Origin: Carettochelys insculpta
Taxonomy: Eukaryota; Chordata; Testudines; Carettochelyidae
Assembly: GCF_033958435.1 (NCBI RefSeq)
Contig: NC_134137.1
Location: 247,426,501-247,490,500, forward strand
DNA: 64,000 nucleotides
Direction: 5' to 3'
In this document: in pieces, positions 1-11,915 of the stretch
Layout of the letters: every line of letters begins with the position of its first letter
How positions within the stretch are numbered: position 1 is the stretch's first letter
Program-made: the position numbers and the translations under genes
The notes under the pieces: generated by a model
Databases searched by the model: none
Seen by the model: only the letters and a program-made list of their open reading frames with translations
Told to the model about the DNA's origin: nothing

Positions 1-357
1 AGGTTTGGAAGCCCAAAGTCAGCTGGTCTTGACTAGCCATGGCTGTTTTATCCCTAAGTAGATAAGCCTTGAGACTCAGCACCATGGGGTTTTCTTTGAT
101 GAGTAGACATAGGAGAAGACATAGGCTTTTGCCTCTCTCATCTCCTACCCTTCACTGTGCAAGCATTTGAGGCAGTGATCACTGGCTGTCACTGAATGTT
201 TGCACTGAGCCTAGTACAATGGGATCCTGCTCTCACCTGTGGATTTGAGGGGCTGCACTGACACAAAAGATAATTGTAAAATATTTTCATTGAGTCTATG
301 AAACTTTTCAATCAAACATTGTTCATCTTACGAGTAATATACAAAAGAATACTTGGG
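1..357. other. Intergenic, no recognised feature
   Basis: Mixed-composition sequence with no splice-flanked open frame or repeat family that I recognise. Confidence 0.5.
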
Positions 358-733
358 GGTCTATGTCTACATGTTTTGACAGAAGTTACTGTCAGAAAAG
401 ATCTTCCAGCAAAACTGTTAACAGATCTCGTCCACACATTAAAGTGGATTGAAAGAGCTGCCTGGCCGCTCTCTCGATGGAACGGACAACTGGTGAACCA
501 GAAGCCCTGGCTGTCGACAGAGAGGGCCCCAGAATGTCTACACAGTTTTTTTGTCAATGAAAACTGTCAACAAAGGCACTGTTCCTCATTGTGGAGAGGT
601 ACGTTGCTGTCGGTGGAAATGTTGAGTTTTGTCAACAGAGTGTGGACAAAACGCATTTTGTGTGTACGTGCCCCACAAGTTTTGAGGACAAAACCCCAAT
701 TTTGTCGACAAACACTCTAGCGTAGACCTAGCC
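358..733. mobile_element. Non-autonomous DNA transposon (MITE), family A
   Basis: The two ends are imperfect inverted repeats: GGTCTATGTCTAC on the left, and a right end whose reverse complement reads GGCTAGGTCTACG. The interior carries many copies of the motif GTCAACA/TGTTGAC and ACAAAA, shared with the element at 35876-36201. No protein is encoded; the open frames inside it are incidental. No clear target duplication is visible. The TIR style (GTCTACAC-like) resembles Harbinger/hAT MITEs of turtles, but the superfamily is an inference. Confidence 0.6.
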
Positions 734-1379
734 AGGGAAAACAGACATAGTTAGTCTTCTGTGCAGCAGCACTTGTGTATGTGTAGCAGCAGAGAGAGAA
801 GAGGAAGTGAGGATAGCAGAATCTGCAAATCCTGAAATATCATTCAGGACAGCAGTTGGGAAAAAGAAGGGGGTTTAGTTTGGCATTGGATTCTAAACAG
901 GGTCTATTTTGGATTTGACAGCTGGTTGGCAGGAGGTTTCCTGGGTGAGTTAGCTGGAAAGCATTTTGAGAGTTTGTCACAAGCAGCTGTCTGTGCATAT
1001 AGGTTTGTCCATCCCAGTTTTTCTCAGTTGTGTGCTTAAGAGCTGAGGGGTCGGAACTAGCTGATGAGGTAGTGATTTCATTCATTTCCCTTTAAAACCA
1101 TTTAAAGCATAAACTGGCATTGCACACCCAAAGTGTTTGTGCATTAGTTGCATAGGGCGTGATGTGAAGCCCCACTGAAATCAGTGGCAGACCCACAGAA
1201 AACTGCTCAAATCAGGCAAAGTCTAGTCAATATTTGAGATGATATTGCCAGTGTTTTCTCTCCTTTGGCTGTCTGACAAAAACGGGAAACTTTTAATTAC
1301 TTCCACTGTCTCCGATATTGCCTACAGGCCTCAGAGACCATTGCTCTGTCTTAACAACTCCTTCTAGCTCTTATACAAC
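734..1379. other. Intergenic, no recognised feature
   Basis: No open frame with coding character and no repeat that I can name. Confidence 0.45.
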
Positions 1380-1562
1380 TATTTTTTCTGTAAATCGCAG
1401 TGATTTACAGAGAAGGTCAGTAGCATTTTTCCTTATCACCCAGAAACCAAGGTGCAGAAAGGCGATTTGACCTCCCGAAGTCACCCAGCAAGCTAGCAGC
1501 AGAGCCAGGGCTAGAAGCCTGGAATTTTGAGTACCATCCCAGTGCTCTTCTTACTAGACGCC
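1380..1562 (-). repeat. MIR-like SINE remnant
   Basis: The stretch reads as the reverse complement of a MIR core and tail: GTCACCCAGCAAG is followed by AGCAGAGCCAGGGC and a pyrimidine-rich end. It is diverged, as expected for an old amniote SINE. Confidence 0.55.
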
Positions 1563-1836
1563 TTTGTGCCAACGTTGTAGAGACCAGCATTATAACTTCT
1601 CAATGGCACGCCCCATTCTAATTCACATGGCTGCCACTCACATTTTTCAGTGACAGCAGTGTCATAGCTCTTACCCACAACAGCGGGTACCCATCACATC
1701 ATTGTTTGTATCACCATGCTATAAAGCACTAACTCGGTCTTAGGTTTGTTACTGATACCTGATATGACCTCACTCATCACGATGGAGTGGCCAGATCAGG
1801 CGCTTGAATAATTAAGGTTGAAATCATACTTGCCTA

Positions 1837-2263
1837 TGTGGAAGTATAAGAGTTACATTGTAAAAATCACACTATGATACAATGTTGCTTCTGAGCTCAA
1901 GAAGGGGAAGTTATGTTGATGCTGTGTGTAGGAATGTAGGGTGGGTTTGGATGGAGCCAGCTGTGCCTGGGAAAGCAGGAACCAGAACAGTAGGTGCTAG
2001 ATTAAGGTAACCAGAGAGTCATAAACAGGAGATTGCTGAAGGTGATATGGAAATGAAGATACGTGACTGGTCTCAGGGGCTATGTGGGGTGGGTGTGTGC
2101 CTGGTTTTTCTTTGTTTATTAACTTGCCTTCTTTTGTCTGTGTACATTGAGAGACCTGAGCCCTAGGTGGGGGTCTCACTTTTTTCTGAATGTATTAGCA
2201 GAACAGCTTTGCTAATAAACCAAGTGGTCTGACAAATTGTGAGTCTCGAGTCTAACTTTGACA
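1837..2263 (+). mobile_element. Solo LTR of an endogenous retrovirus (class I-like)
   Basis: The segment begins TGTGGAAG and ends TTTGACA, giving TGT...ACA termini. It is flanked on both sides by the 4-bp direct repeat CCTA (1833-1836 and 2264-2267). An AATAAA signal at 2214-2219 is followed by an R/U5-like stretch (ACCAAGTGGTCTG, then GTGAGTCTCGAGTC) of the type seen in gammaretrovirus-like LTRs. There is no adjacent primer-binding site, gag, pol or env, so only one LTR remains, presumably after recombination between two LTRs. The plus orientation follows from the polyadenylation signal. Confidence 0.7.
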
Positions 2264-2267
2264 CCTA

Positions 2268-3344
2268 CTTAATGAATAGTGCACATTTCATGGTAGATTT
2301 GCCTGGCTTCTTTTACAGTCTATTCATTAACACTTGTAGGGGTACCAATACTACGATCACTTTATGGACCCCCTGGACAAAATTTCCCTGATCTCCATTG
2401 CAGTCGGGGTAGAAAACATGGGCCATATGGCTCATACGTCCCCTGTAGAGGGGGTAGGTAGGCTCTTGACTTGGCCTCTAGCGTGTCAACCAGCATTACT
2501 GAAGCAGTATGGGAGAACTCCCTTCTGACCAGGCCTTTAACCAGTTACCTCCCCCACAAGAGGCAAAGGGGGAATAGGGAAGTGCAAAGGTGGCCATAGT
2601 GCTAGACCGAAGGAGACAGTAAAGCCCATAATTGTATTTTGTCTCCCATCCACTGGAATGATTTGGAAAGGTTCTAGGATAGTTCTAAAGAAATGTACTT
2701 GTCACAGGTGCTCAGACAATCACAAAGGAATATTTCCAGCTCCTTTCAACTGGGACAGAAAGTTAAGGAAACAGTTTTCCTTTTGGCAGAGTTTGCACTA
2801 ACTGGGAAACCCAAGGGGAATGCCGAGGGAATGGTTTTTACAAAGCGATATCAGCTTGCCAAGGCTTCAATTTGAAAAGGTCTCAGGGGGTCGCTCCCCC
2901 AAAGGCAACTCTTCTCTTACAAACAACAGGCCTGATTTAACTACACCAGCATATACAAGCTGAAGTTTTAACTCCATGTAGAATATGGTTGCAAGCAAAA
3001 TTTTTAGAAGTAGCAACAAGGACAGCCCCTGGCTTTCCCTCCCGACCACACTCTTCCCAGGGTCTCTGTTGGCCTCGAATCTCTGGCCAACCCAGAGCTG
3101 TCTTCCAGTGTCAGGGGGAGGGGGGCAGGGGGTACCAAACTGCCAAATCCTGGGGCTTCCTGACAAGTTTCCACGAAGCCCTATAGGCCAGTGTAACTCT
3201 CTACTGTACCTCCGGCCAAGGGAGCATTTCAAACAGCTTTGCAGCTAACTGAGGAAAAGAAAGATTATCTACCTCAATTTTCAGGTAGTGAAAGAGAAGT
3301 ACACAGGTAAAGGGCCCAATCCTGTTCCCACTGATTGTAAACCT
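2268..3344. other. Intergenic, no recognised feature
   Basis: No conserved exon or named repeat found. The short open frames overlap on both strands and have no splice support. Confidence 0.45.
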
Positions 3345-3741
3345 GTGTCCTAAACAACTTAATGCAAAGTTACAGGGTACCACAGACCCTGGAGTTACAC
3401 TGGGGTTGCATTTCCTTGCAACCCCTGCATAACTCAAACTTCACTTAAGTCAGGGGAGACAGGAACCAGGTAGCAGCCTGGTTCCCAGCTCCCCTGGGCT
3501 TGCAGGAGCCAAGAATCTGACCACCCCACCAGGGCTGGTCAGTTTCCTGTCTCCTCACCTCTCTGGGAGCCAGGTGCCACTTCTCCCTGGCTTCCCTCAG
3601 CAGCAGCGGCTGTCTGCCCACCTGGCTTCCCCCAGCTGGGGAAGCCAGGTGGGCAGACAGCCACAGAGTGGCTTTGAGTTGTGCTTAACTCATGTTAGTG
3701 TGAGTTAAGTGCAACCTGAAGTTGCACATTTGGAGGGTTTA
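3345..3741. repeat. Possible Tigger/mariner-type non-autonomous element
   Basis: The right edge reads GGAGGGTTTACTGTA. Its reverse complement, ACAGTAAACCCTCC next to TA, resembles pogo/Tigger termini. The two flanks share scattered inverted similarity (GGGTTGCATAACTC-like on the left; GAGTTAAGTGCAACC on the right). It contains the hairpin at 3610-3660. The left end is not clearly defined, so the assignment is tentative. Confidence 0.35.
3610..3660. repeat. Perfect 23-bp hairpin with 5-nt loop
   Basis: Positions 3610-3632 (starting CTGTCTGCCCACC) are the exact reverse complement of 3638-3660, separated by CAGCT. No mismatches are present. Confidence 0.9.
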
Positions 3742-3996
3742 CTGTATGTCTATGCTTACCGCGAGATTGACCCATTCGGGGTTGATCTTTCAGAGCTTGA
3801 TTTCACACGTCTGGTAAATAGGTGCAAAATCAATCTCTCTGTGATTCACATTCACCCTCATATTCCTCCTCTCACAAGGAGTAAGGGAGGTGGATGGCAA
3901 AACTCTCGCATTGACCTCTCTCAGTGAGGACAGTTAATTGCCATAGCTAGATTTGCAAATCTGCAGCTTACTGTAAGGTCTAGTGTAGACCAAGCC
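3742..3996. mobile_element. Small MITE with GTCTA-type termini
   Basis: The left end reads GTCTATGCTTACC, and the right end in reverse complement reads GGCTTGGTCTACACTAGACC. These are imperfect inverted repeats about 255 bp apart. The interior holds no protein. The match is moderate and no target duplication is evident. Confidence 0.45.
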
Positions 3997-4000
3997 ACAC

Positions 4001-4086
4001 AACAAGTCATTAGCAGAGCTAGGGATACAAACCAAGACTACCAGCTTGCAGCTGTGCACTCCAGCTACTAGACAATACTCCCTGCC
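4001..4086 (-). repeat. MIR-like SINE fragment
   Basis: It contains AGCAGAGCTAGGGATACAAACC and a following CTACTAGACAATACTCC end, as in the reverse complement of the MIR 5' half. It is short and diverged. Confidence 0.4.
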
Positions 4087-7000
4087 CTGAAGTAATTTGG
4101 ATAGATATTTAAATAGGATGTTTCTTTTTTCCACTGTGCATTTTAAAAACAGCCTGAGCAGTGACAAGCAATTTTCATTCCAGGCTTTCTCCTTTTGAGA
4201 ATTTTTCCCCATTAAATTCTCAGACCAAGACCCAGCCAAAATAAATCTCTTGAATGAAGAGGTTTTTCAGTGCCATTGCCTCAATTACTGCTGCCCTTGA
4301 GCTACAGTAGCATTTATACACCCCAGTAATTCCCTCCACTATCAAAAATGTAAGGTAGGAGTGCTGTGCTTTTTTTAAAAAATTCCCCCTCACGAGTTCG
4401 GGTCTTCAATTTTGCACCTCATTCCAGAAAGCAAATGAGTGTCATTCCTGTAAAGGGCATGGCTGCCCCTTCTTAAAGAGTCAGAAAAATCATTGTATGC
4501 ATCTTATGTCCTTCTCCATCCCTATATCCCCATCACCACCACAAGAAGTATGTGAAAATGTCACTGCGAAATAACAGGGTCACCTTCATAAAAGAGACTC
4601 AAAAGCAGGGGCCATCCCTGACAAAAAGACTAACAGAATTCTGCCTTCGGTGGAGCATAGATCATCGACACCATATAGAAAGCAACCTGTCCCCATACAC
4701 CAAGCTCTAGGGAATCCTGATAAATATCTTTAAGCAGCACCACCATTTCTGTCCTCCTAGACGTTAGAGGTATGAGTACAGTCAATTCATAATTCATCAG
4801 CTTTATGTCTCCTGGCAGGCACTAAGAGCTGAGAGGTCTGAGATTAAAACTCTTGCTGCATAAGTGAACCCATCATAACTTCCTGCACAAAAAAGCCCCA
4901 ACCCCGATTAATAATGCACACTCTACAGGAAGGAACAATATTTGCTTCTCACAGCAGTAGCAGTTTGGGGGTAGATTTATAGGGCCTGGTATGTCCAGAG
5001 GAGGATTAAAATGCAGGATACATTTGGGGGGATATTTTTAGAAAATTAAACTATGAAGCTTTTTATGGTAAAGCAATGGAAAGCTTAAGAGCACGAATGT
5101 TGTGAGATAGAGCAGAAAGGGAAGCCTGCTTATGTTGCTATTTATGAAATGCCTTCATTTTTAACTCATTTTCTTTTGCTTAAAAGTACAACTGAGTTGT
5201 CATAATGCTCCAGTTTCAAGAGGAGTTGGGCCATGGTGCCGTTCAGACACATAATCCAACAGCTGAATTACCCTAGGATACTCGTGTCCCCTGTTTGCTT
5301 ATTTTAGTTATATTTATCACACATTTTTCACAGCCACATAGACACAACGGTGATTTAGCATTACATTTAATTTACATTTATTAAATCTCTCAAAGTGTTC
5401 ACACAGCTTGCCTAGAACTACAGGATAAGCTTTGCAAATTCAGCTACCTTTATGGTGATGCCCGTGGGATGCACAGCCAATTTCTTCTTCTGAGCATAGA
5501 ATACAGCTACCTCTTTCTTCCCCAGAGACAGACATCATGAACAGCTAATTATTATTGTTCTGGATATTGGCAACAGCTTGAAATACCTGTCCTGGTCCAG
5601 CCTACTCTTGATGAGCTGGCCTCCTGCCTAGGCTGTATTTTGTCCCTTTCACAGCCTGAGTAGACTCCAGTGTAGAGAGAGGTTATCTATACTCCTCTGT
5701 TCTTGGAACTCAACTATTTCTAACCATGAAGCGGGGACAAGGCTCAGGTGTACTAAGCACCAGAGGAATTCTTTGTTCAGGATCACACTCACATCCCACC
5801 ATGTAGATATAGCTTCTCACCTTGCAGGCTGGCATCAGTTCTGTGGTGTCCAAGCAGTTCTGAAGCAGTAGCTACTGCTCGAACTAGTCACATTATTCTG
5901 AAAATATATTTACTATTCAAGCCAACCAGCCACACTCAACTGGCCAAATAGCCACATGTGGCTAGCACGCTGGCCACCATGGGTCTATATACTAGCCTGC
6001 AGCAACTCAGACTGCTGACTGTCCTGAAGCATGAAATGTCACCCTCATCGGGAGGTTATTTTAGAGGAGTACTTTTAGGTCAATTTTATAATCAGAGAAA
6101 TCCATTTATGAATACATCCATTCTAGAGTCAGTGCAAAAATTAGTCACCTTCAAGTATATGCGGTTACACTGAATTCAAATTCTTTTAAAATCTACCATT
6201 TAAAAAAAGCACGATCTAGAATGAGGCAACAGATCCACGTTTGATTTTTCACAAAAGCTGGGAATGTTCAGTGCCAGGGATCCTGTTTGGCCATTGCAGA
6301 AAGAGCCCATCTGGCAGCATTCAGGTCAGATCTATGCTCCCTTATTTCAAGGCCATCTGCATCTGGAGGTTTTGGCCTTTCTCCAAAACAAGTTTTCAGT
6401 ATTGTAGAGCTAAGCTTGGGAGCATCTACCCTTGTCAGAGATCAGCAAAGGAAGGCATGTGATGTATTGCAATAAACAAGACATATTGCCACGTGTGGAA
6501 ACTGTTCTTGGATTAAATAAGAGGTTATGTGTACTGAGGATCCATGGGCAGCCTTGTCAGTATTGATATACAAACTATGTTGCATGAGAGTTAAGGCTGC
6601 ATAGCTAACCTGCCTACCACAAAATCAAGGAGATAGTGAAAAAGTTAAAGCATCAAACATATATACCCTCAATTCATCCAGAAACAGAGAAAGACGAACA
6701 TGCACAACCACTCAACTTATCACTGTAATAACCATGAACAACAGAAAGATATAGTCTCATCTCAGCTCCACCCCCTAGAGATGCCAGCCTCCCAGCACCT
6801 TCTTTCCCAAATTCCCCACATCCATTAGCAGACCAAATAATCCTCCTACCATTCATTTGCACAGTTCTGAACAGTCACACTTTCTCAGATCTGGGTGAAT
6901 ATGCTTTTTTGGCCCAATATTTAATTGACTGGAACACGGAAGCTGTTAAATCATTTTTCCCAAGCTGCCCAGAAAACTCAAGCCTTACTCAGAGATTATG

Positions 7001-8329
7001 CGCTAAAACCTGAAAAAGACACAGTAGGTTTGTGCTATAAAGCTCTCAGGCTGCTTTAAGTTCCAAAAAACAGAATCTCAACTCAAGTGAGGAAAGAGCA
7101 CCACCGTATTAAACTAACTGGACAATTGTTAACACCTTGAAAACTCTACTCCCTGCACGTATAGAACCTTATCTGTAGAAACCGTACATTCTACCACACA
7201 AGAAACCCATGCTTGGCATGCCCTAAAGCAGTATTTCTTAGGTTAGTTGAGACCACAGAAGGCCAAACAATAATATTTTTAATGCAAAATGCCTATGAAC
7301 ATTTTCTTCAAAAATTGTATCATAGCAATGAAGTAGTAACATAGTGTCTGGGTATAACAACAGAAAATACAGACCATCAGTGTATGACATCAAAAAGTGT
7401 CAGACACCAGCGTTCTGCAGAACACAGTTTAAGAAACACTTCCCTGAAGGGCTTACAGGGAGGAGCATAGAGGTGACTCAGAAGCCAAGCAAATATAGTA
7501 AGTAATCCTGAGAGCAACCTGAAGGTGCATGCTGTGAGCACAGCTACAGAAGCTAGAGAAAGGGAGAGGGAATAAATAAGGCTAAATATAAGGAAAACAA
7601 GTGATTCAGAAAGTCAGCAGGGACCCTATGCCTACCACACCCGGTTCCTGCTTTCAGAAGGTAAGAAACCATCAACGTCTTATTTAAAACACGTTTGATT
7701 CCAGGAATCCTCAGGGAACAGATTCTTCAGGCTGAGTAAGCCCAAAGATGTGTGCCCATGGCGTGCTAGAGACCAGAAAGGGATCGTGTCAATTTGTGAT
7801 ATACATTGTCTGTTCCAGGGCACGGGAATGCACAGAGATTTCATCTTGTCATGCACTGTTCCCATCCCACAGAAAAAACACGTAATTTATAAAGGGAATT
7901 GAGGAGATATTCTCTGCTGCTCCCACTGACTGTAGGGCTGTAGTACAAAATGCTGTGGTATATTTTGGAAGAAAATTATTACGAATGTAACAAGACACCC
8001 GGTCAACAGATGGACCAGCAGGAGGATTTGCCAGTTACCTATCAGATGTGGTCAAGGAAAACTCAGAGGGCTTGTGCTGTCATTAGCTGCAATAATTCTC
8101 CTGTCAGCATGATCTGATCAGTCATCGCTTCTCACAAGCATCTTCTCCACTACGTTCATATGCAAAGACAACATCTGCTGGGACAAATGAAACCTCAGCT
8201 GCAAACCACAAAGCTCTGCAGCCAGGGCATCCTGGGAATGGTTTCAAGTACATCTTTGAAAGGATGTATTTGTGTGATGTTGAATGTTTTTACATTCTGC
8301 TGCATACTTAAATGCTGGAATAGAAACTC
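4087..8329. other. Long AT-moderate intergenic or intronic stretch
   Basis: I checked both strands for open frames flanked by splice signals and for named repeats and found none that I would defend. The short open frames here look random. Confidence 0.4.
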
Positions 8330-8391
8330 AGCTGGTGTAAAGCATTGTTGATTCATTGACCTCGATGAAGGCACACTGATTTACACCAGCT
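8330..8391. repeat. Small inverted-repeat element (AGCTGGTGTAAA arms)
   Basis: AGCTGGTGTAAA at 8330-8341 is mirrored by TTTACACCAGCT at 8380-8391. A similar GTGTAAATCAGTG core occurs near 48580, so this looks like an old dispersed repeat rather than a regulatory hairpin. Confidence 0.55.
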
Positions 8392-9893
8392 AAGGATTTG
8401 GTGCAGGCTGGTTTTGGTAAACCAATCAGAACTAGGATTTGGGACACATGAAAAAAAAATCACATGTAATAAGGACCCTTCTGCTTTCCTTAAACCACAG
8501 AGACATTCTGAGGTTTAATTAATGTTTATACTGAAATTAGAGATCTTGAGTGCAGAGCTGAGTGGAAAAATTCTAACTAAACATCTAATGAAAAAGAGAA
8601 AAAGAAATTCAAAGTTTTTTGCTAACATTTCCAACTCTCCCCTCCTCCGTCCATTTTCTCTCAAGCGGAACCTGTAAGAGTGTAATTTAAAAAAAATAAA
8701 GTCAAACCTTGTCAGATCAGGCCCAGAAATAATTTTCATCTTCAGAAATTTTTTTTAAAACCTAGACTGTGGGAAACTCTTAGCGAAATGTTTCAAGAAT
8801 TTTAAATAAGAAGCCCACAAACCCAAGTCTGGGTTTGTATTTCGCTATTCCATGCTATACTGGAGCCTAAATATTGCAGCATTCCCCAGAGCCCACCTGA
8901 CAACAGGAGTTCCAGTTTTTTTCACTAACCCCTTCATGAACGTGACAGACCAGCAAGGAAAACAGGCATAAGTAGGGCACTTCTTAACTGCAAACAATAG
9001 TGCTAGTGAGTTAAAGCTCTTAGGAAAAAACCCAAAATCCTCAACATCCACCCCTCTGTCTGTCTCGCTCCTCCTGAAAGTACCAGGCACAGTCAGGGCC
9101 AGATAATGTGCAGGGACTTTAATGGCTGCAGCCCAGGGCTCTGTGCTGAAGGAGGCTGGGCCTGCAAAAAGATCTCTGGGCTGCCAAATGTGCTAAGCTT
9201 TTTGCAGGGCCCTGGGCTGCAGCCAGTAAAGCCCCTGTGCATTACCCAGCCCTGCTTAGCCAAGGGGTGGAGAAGGGTGGCAGCTCTATGTGCTACTGTC
9301 CCCCAATGGCTGGGGTAGAGCTTCTTCACTGCAAGTGCCAGGGCAATCTGTGTCCCTGCTATGCCCCTGCAGCTCCCTTTGGCCGGGACTCCCAGTCACG
9401 GGAGCTGCAGCGAAGCGTTGCCTGCAGGCAAACTCCAGGCAGTGCAGCCCATGCTGAGCCACTTGCTTCTCCGATACACCAATCGAGAGCTGCGCCTGAT
9501 AAGTGTCCCACAGCCAAACTCTGCTGCAAGGTGACACTCAAAAATATGGAAGTTACAATGCAGAGTAGAGTCCCTGAAACAAAAACAGGTCACTGAGCAA
9601 AACAGAATTCACAGTTTGGCAGAGACATAGACCCCATCTGTCACAATATCAGTACATAAAAAAGTCTTATTAGCAGAGGTAAGGAACACCTGTTTTTTAA
9701 CCTTAGAGCTAAATTGAAGGGGCAAAGAACATTAAAATCAAATTAATTATAAATAGGATCTTTTAAAAAGTAGACAAACCTTCATTAGCATTAGTAACTT
9801 TTCCATGAGAAAAAAAAAATCATGTGAAAAGTAGCAGAGGCCCAGCATCTTAGACTAGATTAGACTTTTACCCTGATGCAGATTAACTATTTC
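8392..9893. other. Intergenic, with a short inverted repeat
   Basis: No gene recognised. GGCTGCAGCCCAGGGC at 9124-9139 is exactly inverted at 9209-9224, with a 69-nt gap. The overlapping open frames at 9090-9600 on both strands reflect GC richness, not coding. Confidence 0.4.
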
Positions 9894-9906
9894 CCAAAGA
9901 AAATAT

Positions 9907-10282
9907 CAAAACAAAAAGCAGTCAAGTAGCACTTTAAAGACTAACAAAACAGTTTATTAGGTGAGCTTTCGTGGGACAGACCCACTTCTTCAGACCATAG
10001 CCAGACCAGAACAGACTCAATATTTAAGGCACAGAGAACCAAAAACAGTAAGCAAGGAGGACAAATCAGAAAAAGATAATCAAGGTGAGCAAATCAGAGA
10101 GTGGAGGGGTGGGGGGGAAGGTCAAGAATTAGATTGAGCCAAGTATGCAGACGAGCCCCTATAGCGTCAGCATGAGCTGGTGCAAAAGCTCACCTAATAA
10201 ACTGTTTTGTTAGTCTTTAAAGTGCTACTTGACTACTTTTTGTTTTGATAGTGTATAGACTAGCACGGCTTCCTCTCTGTTA
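9907..10282 (-). mobile_element. Penelope-like element fragment with terminal inverted repeat
   Basis: The left end (9907-9969) and an internal right block (10185-10247) are 63-bp inverted copies with one mismatch. The right edge, read in reverse complement, gives the GTAGCCGTG...TAGTCTGTA-type 5' leader typical of Penelope elements in turtles, so the element lies on the minus strand. It is flanked by a perfect 13-bp target duplication (9894-9906 and 10283-10295). No protein is encoded. Confidence 0.75.
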
Positions 10283-10295
10283 CCAAAGAAAATAT

Positions 10296-11603
10296 GTTTT
10301 TACTATGAAAGCTGAATGTTTCTGAGCACCAATATTTGACCTTTTAGTCCAGGAGCGGGGAACTTATGGCCTGTAGGCCAGCCTGTGGCTTGCCTGGATC
10401 AGGCCTGCAAGGGTCAGGGCTCAGCACCCCACTTTGTCCCCAGCAGGGGCATGAGCTGGTACTGATGCTCCAGCCATGTAAGGGGTACCATGCCTAGAGT
10501 GCCAGTGCCAGCTGGCTTGTGCCTCTGTGGGAAGGGGTTAAGGTAGGGAATGCCCCCAAGTCATGTAGGCCCATTCCAGGCCAAGCCACAGGCTTGATCC
10601 AGCCCATGGGCTCTGCAGGGCAAGGGGGAAGGAGCTCTTGAACTAGGTGTCTCAGACCAGGTTTATGCCAAGAGGTAAAATCAATTTCAGATATGCAAAT
10701 CTCACTGTGAGAATTGCATAGCTGGAGTCACCTTATCCAAAATCAGTTTTTGCTGCCATCCACACAGTGGGAGGTCAATGGGAGAAATTCTCAGAACAAG
10801 TGTGCCAGCTCTATGGGCTGAAAATACAAGCTATCACTAGCTCGATAGCAAAGTATTAACAGGATCACGCATCATTGTCTCTATTAACACTCCGGTGTTT
10901 TCTGTCATTTTCATCTATGGAAATTTAAAGTGACCATGCCGAAGAATGCAGAGCCCACATGTTGGGAAGGGATAGTCTGAGAACCCCATTAAAAACATTT
11001 GGAACTGAGAAGACTAGAGTTTAATCTTAAATATTAGACGGCTAAAGATGAGTGAAATCACAGTTCTGAGAACAGATTTGTACGAAAACAGCATTACTTC
11101 TTTGTTTAAATATGAAGACAAATTCCAGCAGAAGCTGTCACCTCTGCAGCTAAAGTAATTATTTCTGCTTCATGACAGAAAGCATGGACATGTGTGTGAA
11201 AATTGCTTCACTGGAAAAATATTGGTATTGACTACCTGGAAGAATGGTACTGCTGTGGCAGAAAACCAAAAGGCTTGGTTATAATCCATAATTAAGTCGG
11301 TTGATACCCTAAAATTTGTCTCGCAATAACAAAGCTTCCCATAAGGGAAACTTAAATTGCACTTTAATCACTATTACATCCATGCCCTCAAAAAGGAAGA
11401 AAATATATGGCAACCATTAACCAAAGATTTGAGTCACTCCTAGTATTTGCCTGCTGCTACAGCTACCACTTCGCATATGGATGTTTTTCAAAATCTTTTG
11501 GCTTCTTCAGAGTAATTTTCAACTTTACTGATGCTGCGAGCATCCAGATGTTTCATCATGTGAGTGCTCAGCAGCTGTCCTTGCCTTCTGAGTGCATTGT
11601 CTA
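10296..11603. other. Intergenic, no firmly named feature
   Basis: Around 10350-10640 lies a GC-richer patch starting GGAGCGGGGAACTTATGGCC, similar in style to hAT (Charlie-like) remnants, but I could not find matching ends. The rest is plain sequence. Confidence 0.35.
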
Positions 11604-11765
11604 ATGGTTCAGGCACAGGACTAAGAATCAAAACTCCTGGATTCTAGTCACTTGCAAAACTAAATTGTGCTTTAACCTTCATTAAGCCCTGTAACCTCTT
11701 TGTGTCTTGTGAGGTATTTTGCAGATCATTTAATGTGAATTTTATTGCTCAACATTTGTCAAGCA
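11604..11765 (+). repeat. tRNA-headed MIR/CORE-SINE remnant
   Basis: The left part reads as a decayed tRNA-like head (AATGGTTCAGGCACAGGACT, then ATTCTAGTCACTTGC). It is followed by a MIR-like body with AACCTCTTTGTGTCTT. The Pol III boxes are mutated. Confidence 0.5.
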
Positions 11766-11844
11766 CTTTGAGCTCAAGGTAGCTAGCCTGTCTGTGGTGC
11801 TTGCATGGATACCCACCATTAATATATCTCTGCTTCTTAGTGGA

Positions 11845-11915
11845 AAGTAATATTATTACTCCCATTTTACAGATGGAAAAGTGAAAACAGAGCAGCTCAG
11901 TCAAGGCTTCCCTCT
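11845..11915 (-). repeat. MIR tail fragment
   Basis: ATTATTACTCCCATTTTACAG is the reverse complement of the MIR segment that normally reads CTGTAAAATGGG. It is a short diverged piece in the opposite orientation to the preceding SINE. Confidence 0.5.

Noticed and set aside
298..720. 140-codon plus-strand open frame
   Set aside because: It lies within a MITE, has no domain, and its wording reflects the repeated GTCAACA/ACAAAA motifs.
9093..9596. Overlapping open frames on both strands near 9.1-9.6 kb
   Set aside because: Frames occur on both strands in GC-rich sequence, without splice sites or recognisable protein features.
10345..10640. Possible hAT (Charlie-like) remnant
   Set aside because: The left edge resembles hAT wording, but no matching right terminus or 8-bp duplication was found.
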